Made by a program: the position numbers and the translations under genes. Below, one piece after another: positions 6,347 to 12,084 of a stretch of DNA of 12,084 nucleotides. The stretch spans positions 1 to 12,084 of the forward strand of contig DDXN01000006.1 of assembly GCA_002347605.1 (NCBI GenBank). Direction: 5' to 3'. Each line of letters starts with the position of its first letter. Positions within the stretch are counted from its first letter, which is position 1. The stretch comes from Candidatus Dojkabacteria bacterium UBA2259 (GTDB lineage: Bacteria; Patescibacteriota; Dojkabacteria; SC72). Below the pieces are notes generated by a model. That model saw nothing but the letters and a program-made list of their open reading frames with translations. It did no database searches and was not told the DNA's origin.

Positions 6347-8008
6347 TTATACACCCTCTATATATCCCTTTATCCTCTCCCTTACCCTATTCTCTCCCAT
6401 AACTTGCATAATCTGATAAAGGTCTGGAGTCTGTTTTCTACCAGTAACAGCTACTCTAATTATCATTGCAACATCACCTACCTTACCTGTAAATTTCTTA
6501 GGCTCTTTCTCATACTCTTTGTAATCAATACAAAACCCATTCTTTTGTGCAATCCTTTTTATCTTGTTAAACCACTCAGAGGAACTATCTCCATAGTAAT
6601 ATGTGTCTAGAAAATCAGAAAGAACTGCTTTTTGAATATCCCCCTGTATATCTAAACTCTCCCTTTTAATATCCATAAACATATCATCAAAAAATATCTT
6701 AAATTGATATGGGATATCACTCCATTTGGCTATATCTTTTCTAATCTTCTCTCCCTCTCTTTCAATATTTAGAATACTTAAACAGTACTCCTTGTGACTC
6801 TCTAACTTACTATGAATCTCACTATTAAATTTCCCAGACCACTCTAAAACGAATTCATAAACCTGTTCTGCTTTAAGTTTAGAAATATATTCTTTAGAGA
6901 TATCATTTAATTTGATTAAATCAAAAAGTGCTCCAGCCCTATTAAATTTCTCCAGCTTAAGTTCAAACTCTAAAATATCTTTCTGAGGGTTTTGCATTCT
7001 CCAATCACAGAAATTTGAGTTCGCAATATTAAGTAAATACTCCTTAACAGCAGTAACAGGATACCCTTGCTCAATGTAAAAAGACACTGCAGATTCGGGA
7101 TCTTTTCTTTTACTAAGTTTCCTTTTATTCCCATTCTCCATTTTCATTAGAGGAGATATATGACCATATTCTAATTGTTTAAATCCCAAAGCTTTAAATA
7201 TCTCCATATGTAAAGGCTGAGACGATAGCCATTCATCACCACGCAACACAAATGAAATACCCATTAAAGTATCATCTATTGGATGTGCAAAGTGATATGT
7301 GGGCAGCCCATCTGATTTTAGTAAAACAGCATCCATATCATTTTCAGAGAGTGTAACTCCCCCCTTTATTAGATCTCTTACATTAATCTTGTTCTCTGCA
7401 TTTCCTTTTGAGTAAAGTCTAATTACAAACTCTTTTTTCATATCTAACTTTTTCTTAATATCATTAAAGCTAGCCTCTCTCCATTTTGCCCACTTGTCAA
7501 AATATCCTGTTCTACAACCAGTATCTGTCTGCTCCCCCCTTATACACTCAAGCTCCTCGTTTGTGCAAAAACATGGATAAGCTAATCCCTTTGAAACTAA
7601 GTCCTTCGCAAATACCTGATAGATACCTTTTCTTTGACTCTGAATGTATGGAGAGTATTTACCTTTACTCTTTGTCTCATTAATCATACCCTCATCAAAA
7701 TCAATACCAAAATATTTAAAACCATTAATAATTTGAGTAACACCATCCTTTACCTCCCTTACCTTGTCTGTATCTTCAACTCTTAATATGAATATCCCAT
7801 TACTTCTTTTAGAAAGCATATACCCAACTAAACTGGTATATACATTACCAATATGTAAAAAACCTGTAGGACTTGGTGCAAACCTTAATACTAACTGTGA
7901 AGGTTGTAAATCTCTTTTAGGATATTTTTTTAATATATCTCGAACACTCTCTTTAACATTTGGAAAGAGTAATTCTGACAATTCCATGTTTTCTTGCTCT
8001 GTTCTCAT
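6347..8008 (-). CDS. gltX: Glutamyl-tRNA synthetase, long Clostridia-like form
   Basis: This class I synthetase of 553 residues joins glutamate to tRNA-Glu and, in organisms using the GatCAB amidotransferase, also to tRNA-Gln. Visible signatures are RFAPSPTGFLHIGN with the HIGH-type motif at 52-55, LRVEDTD, a CFC...GCRTGY putative zinc site, LPTYHFAHPIDD, VLRGDEWLSS and the KLSKR motif at 297-301 (KMSKS equivalent). About 40 residues precede the catalytic core (MELSELLFPN..KYPKRDL), an extension I associate with the roughly 550-residue GluRS of Clostridia and relatives rather than the roughly 470-residue common form. The C-terminal anticodon-binding half is complete and ends in KGYIEGV. The start is ATG 8008; ATG 7987 (Met8) is an alternative. 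No ribosome binding site is seen; TATATC at 8026-8021 is a weak -10 box. tRNA-Gln follows. Confidence 0.95.
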   Translation of the reverse strand: MRTEQENMELSELLFPNVKESVRDILKKYPKRDLQPSQLVLRFAPSPTGFLHIGNVYTSLVGYMLSKRSNGIFILRVEDTDKVREVKDGVTQIINGFKYFGIDFDEGMINETKSKGKYSPYIQSQRKGIYQVFAKDLVSKGLAYPCFCTNEELECIRGEQTDTGCRTGYFDKWAKWREASFNDIKKKLDMKKEFVIRLYSKGNAENKINVRDLIKGGVTLSENDMDAVLLKSDGLPTYHFAHPIDDTLMGISFVLRGDEWLSSQPLHMEIFKALGFKQLEYGHISPLMKMENGNKRKLSKRKDPESAVSFYIEQGYPVTAVKEYLLNIANSNFCDWRMQNPQKDILEFELKLEKFNRAGALFDLIKLNDISKEYISKLKAEQVYEFVLEWSGKFNSEIHSKLESHKEYCLSILNIEREGEKIRKDIAKWSDIPYQFKIFFDDMFMDIKRESLDIQGDIQKAVLSDFLDTYYYGDSSSEWFNKIKRIAQKNGFCIDYKEYEKEPKKFTGKVGDVAMIIRVAVTGRKQTPDLYQIMQVMGENRVRERIKGYIEGV

Positions 8009-8034
8009 ACTAAAGAAAGTGATATAAAATTAGG

Positions 8035-8063
8035 TTGATATATATAATATACACTGTTATCAT
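8035..8063 (+). promoter_or_regulatory. Promoter of the 434-aa membrane protein, predicted leaderless
   Basis: TTGATA (8035-8040), a 17-base spacer and TATCAT (8058-8063) match the sigma70-type consensus at five of six bases each. The -10 box ends 6 bases before ATG 8070, so transcription should begin at or next to the start codon. This is the cleanest leaderless example in the window. Confidence 0.62.
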
Positions 8064-8069
8064 TATACC

Positions 8070-9374
8070 ATGACATTAACAGAAGCAGCATTCTTGACTA
8101 AAAGATTTGGGGTTATTGCCTTAGGATTTCTTGCAGTTGTAACGATAATTGTTCTGATTATTGTTATCCAGGACCCTCCACCTCCTCCCGAATATGTTAC
8201 TCCAACATGTGCATGTACTGATACAAAAGATGAGTTCCTTGAGAATATATTGACTATTCCCTCTTTAGAGATAGTTTCAGAAAGTGCAGTAGAATATGAT
8301 GTTCAAACAATAACAGGAATGTTAAATGATCTTCCAAAAATTGTAAATGTGTATAGGTATACAGACTTAGGTCAACTATTAGACTCAAGAGCTCAAGCTA
8401 AAATACTCGCAAAAAAGATGGGATTTAATCCAGAGAGAATTGTAACTAGAGGTACAACAGGATACACATGGTACGATGAAAGTACAAAAAGGAGTCTCTC
8501 TGTTAATGCTAGAGATTTGAATTTTACATTAAATACTACTATTGAAAGTATAAAGAGTATAAGGAAGGAACAGGACTTACCAAGTAAATCAGAAGCAAAG
8601 TCAATTGCCATTAACACACTAAGATCTCTGGGAATTCTCAATACACAATACTCTGCAGATACTGAGCCATTCTACATTGATATTAATCCAGATGGAACAT
8701 ATTCCCAAGCAGATTCTGCAATGAATGCAGAGCTCATAAGAGTAGATTTCTCAAGAAAAATCCCACTAATCTCAATTAGATCTGATGTCAAAGATGCAGA
8801 TAGAATAGTTAACTCTTTAATTGAAAGAGGGTTAACTCCAATAACAGATTCAGTGGTAGTAGGCAATGAGAGAATCGAGGTATACAACTTTAGTCAGTTT
8901 GTAACATACCAAAATCCAAACAAATCAAACATATCTGTATATGTTGGACCAGAGAATAAGTCTGTTGAAATTCTAAAGAGTGTCTACCAAATTGATTTTA
9001 AAAGCTGGAGTATAGAACCTGAAAAATGTGGTACATATCCTCTACTCGACCCTTCCGTTGCAAAAGACAAAATTGAAAGTGGAGAAGGAAGTATTGTGTT
9101 TCTAAACTACGGAAAAGATCAGGTACAGGAGTACGTACCCCAGCAAGTAAAAAGATTTGTAATTCTTAGTGTAACAATTACTTACTATGAAGGCTTACTT
9201 GAACAGAAATATCTACAACCCGTATACCTCTTTACTGGTGAAGCAGAGTTAAAAGATGGGACTAAGGCTACCTTTCATATCTATTACCCTGCCATCAGCT
9301 ATGACTCTGTTACAGACAAAGTAGAAGTTGAGGAAGCTACTGTAGAAAAAGATGGTGGAATTCTCTCACTTTAA
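8070..9374 (+). CDS. Single-pass membrane protein of unknown function (434 aa)
   Basis: The N-terminus is a short charged stretch followed by one hydrophobic segment at about 13-34 (FGVIALGFLAVVTIIVLIIV). A proline run (PPPPP, 36-40) and a Cys pair (CAC, 47-49) come next. The rest, about 385 residues, should lie outside the membrane. It alternates helical and strand-like stretches and ends in a beta-rich region with LQPVYLFTGEAEL and FHIYYPAISYD. That ending loosely recalls PepSY/YycI-type extracytoplasmic domains (weak inference). A third Cys is at 320. The hydrophobic segment has no signal-peptidase or lipobox site that I can see, so it is probably an anchor. It is divergent from gltX, and its 3' end overlaps the carboxypeptidase gene by 9 bases. 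Coding status is firm; function is unknown. Confidence 0.85.
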   Translation: MTLTEAAFLTKRFGVIALGFLAVVTIIVLIIVIQDPPPPPEYVTPTCACTDTKDEFLENILTIPSLEIVSESAVEYDVQTITGMLNDLPKIVNVYRYTDLGQLLDSRAQAKILAKKMGFNPERIVTRGTTGYTWYDESTKRSLSVNARDLNFTLNTTIESIKSIRKEQDLPSKSEAKSIAINTLRSLGILNTQYSADTEPFYIDINPDGTYSQADSAMNAELIRVDFSRKIPLISIRSDVKDADRIVNSLIERGLTPITDSVVVGNERIEVYNFSQFVTYQNPNKSNISVYVGPENKSVEILKSVYQIDFKSWSIEPEKCGTYPLLDPSVAKDKIESGEGSIVFLNYGKDQVQEYVPQQVKRFVILSVTITYYEGLLEQKYLQPVYLFTGEAELKDGTKATFHIYYPAISYDSVTDKVEVEEATVEKDGGILSL

Positions 9375-10406
9375 TACATTCCTAGCATATTTCTCTAACT
9401 GAATTGTTTCTCCAAACCTATCCTTTGAATCTATAACTATTGTAACAAGCTGATTACCATTGGGATATACATAATAACCGACAAAACATTGACCTGCTAA
9501 ATCTGTTATCCCGGTTTTCAACCCTCTTAAATATTTATTACTCCCATTTAAATCATTAGTCGTTTCAAGCTCTTTACTAATTAACCTCTCCTGGGTACTC
9601 CAATTTATAACATCTTTGCTTAACCCAACTATATTCAATATCTCATCATATTTTCTTGCAACAGACGTAAGTATTGCAACATCCATTACAGTTGAATAGT
9701 TTAATTCCTCATCTATACCCGCAGGATTACTAAAACTAGATGAATTCATTTTCAATATCTTAGCCTTTCTATTCATTGCCTTAATAAATCCTTCATAGCC
9801 CCCATATGGATATGCATTTGCAATAATATATGCACTGTCATTGTAACTACTAATTAACATAGCTTTTAGTAAACTCTCAACAGAGATCTTGTCTCCCTGA
9901 GATAGCTTTAATTGCCAATCTAAATCCTCTGGAATATTCTCTAAACTAACATTAATCACCTGGTCTAAATCAAAGTTCTCAAGAACAATAATAGCGGTGA
10001 GAAGTTTAGTCAGACTAGCTATACTCTTTTTCTCATATATATTTTTTTCATACAGTATATCCCCATTAATAGGATTGTATGCAATTGCACTCTGCGCAGA
10101 TATATTAGGAACAGAAATCTCCCTATCTATTAAAAAAGATATATCCTCCCCCTCAATCTTGTTATATTGGGTTTTTAAAGGATACGGCTGTGCAGATATA
10201 TACTCACTTTTAGGAGTAAAAAGGGGGAGAAGTAAATACACAGTTACACAAAGTATTACAATAATCAGAAATGAGAGAGTACTCTTTTTCAATCTATCTT
10301 TTTTCTGTATTTTTTTTTCTAATTCCTTTGCCTCCTTAGCAGCTTTAATTGCTTGCTTGAAAAGTTTTCGGTCATATCTTTCTTGTGGTAGTGGCTCCTT
10401 GTTCAT
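9366..10406 (-). CDS. Membrane-anchored D-alanyl-D-alanine carboxypeptidase (peptidase S11 / PBP5-like)
   Basis: The 346-residue protein carries all three penicillin-binding signatures in order: SLTK at 131-134 with catalytic Ser131, SYN at 187-189 and KTG at 297-299. These enzymes trim the terminal D-Ala from peptidoglycan stem peptides at the outer membrane face. The N-terminal 43 residues are charged and helical (KQAIKAAKEAKELEKKIQKKD) and precede one membrane anchor at about 44-63, so this tail should be cytoplasmic. The chain ends soon after the catalytic domain, so the C-terminal PBP5 beta domain is absent. I choose ATG 10406 because TTGATG and TAATAT with a 17-base spacer end 10 bases before it. 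The frame stays open to ATG 10442 and TTG 10445, which would overlap that promoter. A dacA-like role is inferred; specificity is unproven. Confidence 0.88.
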   Translation of the reverse strand: MNKEPLPQERYDRKLFKQAIKAAKEAKELEKKIQKKDRLKKSTLSFLIIVILCVTVYLLLPLFTPKSEYISAQPYPLKTQYNKIEGEDISFLIDREISVPNISAQSAIAYNPINGDILYEKNIYEKKSIASLTKLLTAIIVLENFDLDQVINVSLENIPEDLDWQLKLSQGDKISVESLLKAMLISSYNDSAYIIANAYPYGGYEGFIKAMNRKAKILKMNSSSFSNPAGIDEELNYSTVMDVAILTSVARKYDEILNIVGLSKDVINWSTQERLISKELETTNDLNGSNKYLRGLKTGITDLAGQCFVGYYVYPNGNQLVTIVIDSKDRFGETIQLEKYARNVLK

Positions 10407-10416
10407 AATAGTATTG

Positions 10417-10445
10417 ATATTACCAACTACCATGCTATACATCAA
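10417..10445 (-). promoter_or_regulatory. Promoter of the carboxypeptidase gene
   Basis: On the minus strand, TTGATG (10445-10440) and TAATAT (10422-10417) are separated by 17 bases. The -10 box ends 10 bases before ATG 10406, giving a leader of about 3-4 bases. This favours 10406 over the upstream in-frame starts. Confidence 0.45.
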
Positions 10446-10501
10446 ATAGTTTGTTGTTCTTTCTAGTTGATGTAATATATAATAGGCGAGTTAATAATCT
10501 T

Positions 10502-10507
10502 TATACT
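10502..10507 (+). promoter_or_regulatory. -10 box of aspS, predicted leaderless
   Basis: TATACT ends 7 bases before ATG 10515, which places the expected transcription start next to the start codon. No convincing -35 is seen at 16-18 bases upstream, and no Shine-Dalgarno is present. Confidence 0.45.
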
Positions 10508-10514
10508 ATCCAAT

Positions 10515-11858
10515 ATGGAAAGAACATATATCTGCGATTTGAAAACCTCTCTAGGTAAAACGGTTAGAGTAAGAGGAAGGGTTGATACTCTTAGAGACCA
10601 AGGTAAAATTGTTTTTCTTGTAGTAAGAGATATCTCTGGGAAGGTGCAAACAGTTGCATGGTCTGGTGGAGATATTAAGGTATTTAATACTGTAAAAGGA
10701 TTAGTACCTGAATCTGTTGTTGATATTACTGGACTCGTTAAAGAGGCAAAACAGGTAGCACAGGGATATGAAATAGAGATACAGGAGATAAAGATAGATT
10801 CTGTATCTAAAACACCTCTTCCAATTGTAATAGAACAACCATATTCTAAAAATATTTCAAACTTAGACAAAAGATTGGATTACAGATGGATAGATCTTAG
10901 ATCTGAAAGAAACAACCTAATGATGAGGGTTGCAACAGAGATGGGAAATAGTTTTAGAGAGTTTTGTATTAAGAATCACTTTATTGAAATTCAAGGTCCT
11001 AGAATAATTAATGCTGCAAGTGAGGGTGGGGCTAATGTCTTCGAAGTAAAATATTTTGATAGAAAAGCATATCTTGCTCAATCTCCTCAATTCCATAAAC
11101 AGATGGGTATAGCTGCAGATTTGGATAGGGTATTTAATATGGGTCCTGTATTTAGAGCAGAAAAATCATTTACAACGAGACACTTAACAGAGTATACAAG
11201 CTTTGATGTAGAGATAGGGTATATAGATTCCTTTAAGGATGTGTGTCAATTTGAACAAGAGATGATTAAGTTCGCATTAGAAAACATTAAGGAGAAATAT
11301 GGGGAGGATATAAAGAGAGTATTTGGAGTAGACATTAAAATACCTGAAGATGACTTTCCATATATCAGCGTTAAAGAGATAAAAGAGAAACTTGCAAAAG
11401 CAGGTATCCAAAGTAAAGATGATGGAGATTTCTCACCAGAAGAGGAGAGAGCTATATCAGAAATAATTGAAAAAGAAACAGGTTGTGAGTTTGTATTTGT
11501 ATATGATTATCTTCACAAAAAAAGAGCTTTTTACCATATGAAGAGTTCTGAAAATCCTCAGTTAGCACTGGGATATGACCTATTCTGGAAGGGTTTGGAG
11601 ATAACTACAGGAGCTCAAAGAGAGCATAGGTTAGAAAATCTAAAAGAAAGTGCAAAGGAGAGAGGTATATCTTTAGAATCTCTTTCTGAATATTTTGAAT
11701 ATTTTGAATACGGCTGTCCTCCACATGGTGGGTTTGCATTAGGAACTGAAAGATTTCTAATGAAGCTTTTGGACTATGAAAGTATACTAGAAACAACATA
11801 TCTTCCTAATACACCAAACAGGTTAGGAAAATTAATAAATGTTAAAAAGGTTAAGTAG
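10515..11858 (+). CDS. aspS: Aspartyl-tRNA synthetase, archaeal/eukaryotic type
   Basis: This class II synthetase of 447 residues charges tRNA-Asp with aspartate, and in non-discriminating forms also tRNA-Asn. The N-terminal 100 or so residues form an OB-fold anticodon-binding domain (VRVRGRVDTLRDQGKIVFLV). The catalytic core follows: LDKRLDYRWIDLR, EGGANVFEVKYFDRKAYLAQ, QSPQ at 189-192, motif 2 FRAEKSFTTRHLTEYTSFDVE beginning at 213 with Arg214, and motif 3 GGFALGTER at 405-413 with Arg413. The length and lack of the large GAD insertion set it apart from the roughly 590-residue bacterial AspRS and match the archaeal type. Whether it is discriminating is not clear: the OB strand reads GRVD where archaeal enzymes often have GWVH. 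The stop overlaps the convergent RecJ-like gene by 8 bases. Confidence 0.94.
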   Translation: MERTYICDLKTSLGKTVRVRGRVDTLRDQGKIVFLVVRDISGKVQTVAWSGGDIKVFNTVKGLVPESVVDITGLVKEAKQVAQGYEIEIQEIKIDSVSKTPLPIVIEQPYSKNISNLDKRLDYRWIDLRSERNNLMMRVATEMGNSFREFCIKNHFIEIQGPRIINAASEGGANVFEVKYFDRKAYLAQSPQFHKQMGIAADLDRVFNMGPVFRAEKSFTTRHLTEYTSFDVEIGYIDSFKDVCQFEQEMIKFALENIKEKYGEDIKRVFGVDIKIPEDDFPYISVKEIKEKLAKAGIQSKDDGDFSPEEERAISEIIEKETGCEFVFVYDYLHKKRAFYHMKSSENPQLALGYDLFWKGLEITTGAQREHRLENLKESAKERGISLESLSEYFEYFEYGCPPHGGFALGTERFLMKLLDYESILETTYLPNTPNRLGKLINVKKVK

Positions 11859-12084
11859 ATACCCTCCACTCTTTAACTAGAAACTGAATCTCTTCATTAC
11901 CATTCCATACGTTTATTCCGATACCTCCTACTACATCTATTTTGTCATCAATATTAATTTCCTCGGTATCCTCACCACAACTAAAAAATAGTAAGGTAAT
12001 TAAATCTATACCATCTCCCTTACATAGTAATTTCATATGGTTTCCTAATTTCCCCATTATCTGTTTTTTAACAACAACTAAATT
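11851..12084 (-). CDS. recJ: C-terminal 77 residues of a RecJ-like single-strand DNA exonuclease (runs off the right edge)
   Basis: The minus-strand frame is open from the right edge (12084) to TAA at 11851 and reads NLVVVKKQIMGKLGNHMKLL, then an acidic stretch and GINVWNGNEEIQFLVKEWRV before the stop. An internal ATG at 12057 is probably not the start, because nine further codons upstream remain open to the edge and look like protein. The pattern of a hydrophobic strand, GK.G.HMKL, IDLITLLFF, a glycine-containing middle and WNGNEEIQFLVKEW resembles the C-terminal OB domain of RecJ, where WNG followed by a Q-[LF]-x-[LV]-x-[DE] strand is typical. RecJ degrades single-stranded DNA 5' to 3' in repair. 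The catalytic DHH region lies outside the window, so this rests on one short domain. Confidence 0.65.
   Translation of the reverse strand, partial: NLVVVKKQIMGKLGNHMKLLCKGDGIDLITLLFFSCGEDTEEINIDDKIDVVGGIGINVWNGNEEIQFLVKEWRVST

Noticed and set aside
9997..10449. 150-codon plus-strand open frame opposite the carboxypeptidase
   Set aside because: It is antisense to a gene with all three catalytic motifs; the hydrophobic look comes from the reverse complement of Lys/Glu codons.
10463..10870. 135-codon minus-strand open frame over the start of aspS
   Set aside because: It overlaps the AspRS OB domain and has Ser/Thr-rich antisense composition.
11688..11710. Tandem 9-base repeat GAATATTTT in aspS, encoding EYFEYFEY
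   Set aside because: It is in frame just before the conserved YG.PPHGGF block, adds at most one short helix turn and is likely simple slippage with no functional sign.
1..12084. Recoded UGA (as in Gracilibacteria/SR1) or another non-standard code
   Set aside because: The carboxypeptidase ends naturally at TGA just after its final helix, and all long frames use TGG for Trp with no in-frame TGA.
1..12084. CRISPR arrays, insertion sequences, integrase or attachment sites, toxin-antitoxin pairs, riboswitches
   Set aside because: No spaced direct repeats, terminal inverted repeats, transposase or integrase motifs, or long structured leaders were seen; the leaders are too short for riboswitches.

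Overview
The window is AT-rich, gene-dense DNA from a bacterium using the standard code: TAA, TAG and TGA all serve as stops, and TGA ends the carboxypeptidase gene. The longest gap between genes is about 110 bases, so no gene-free stretch exceeds 300 bases. Three features together suggest a small-genome Candidate Phyla Radiation (Patescibacteria)-like lineage: an archaeal-type aspartyl-tRNA synthetase, several membrane or cytosolic proteins I cannot assign, and promoters set almost directly on start codons. This placement is inference; no rRNA or ribosomal protein is present to test it.

Layout. Bases 1-1735 (minus) hold the first 578 codons of a large unknown cytosolic protein that runs off the left edge. 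It is divergent from an M3-family oligoendopeptidase F (1805-3586), which is followed by a small acidic unknown (3647-3880). Next comes a minus-strand trio, in transcription order PspC-domain protein (5907-5617), toastrack-type protein with a LiaI/LiaF-like membrane region (5585-4593) and LiaF-like protein (4582-3902). This is an envelope-stress style module with no kinase or regulator in view. A small unknown (5983-6252, plus) converges on tRNA-Gln(CUG), which lies just downstream of the glutamyl-tRNA synthetase gene (8008-6347). Divergent from gltX is a single-pass membrane protein of unknown function (8070-9374). Its 3' end overlaps that of a membrane-anchored D-Ala-D-Ala carboxypeptidase (10406-9366). 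Last come an archaeal-type AspRS (10515-11858) and, overlapping its 3' end, the C-terminus of what looks like RecJ entering from the right edge (12084-11851).

How the genes fit together. The content is housekeeping (two aminoacyl-tRNA synthetases and a tRNA, a peptidase, peptidoglycan trimming, DNA repair) plus envelope proteins. I see no mobile element, CRISPR array, toxin-antitoxin pair, phage gene or obvious defence system. The points most worth following are the apparently leaderless promoters, the PspC/toastrack/LiaF trio, the gltX/tRNA-Gln pairing and the unassigned genes. All readings are by eye; no database search or alignment was run.
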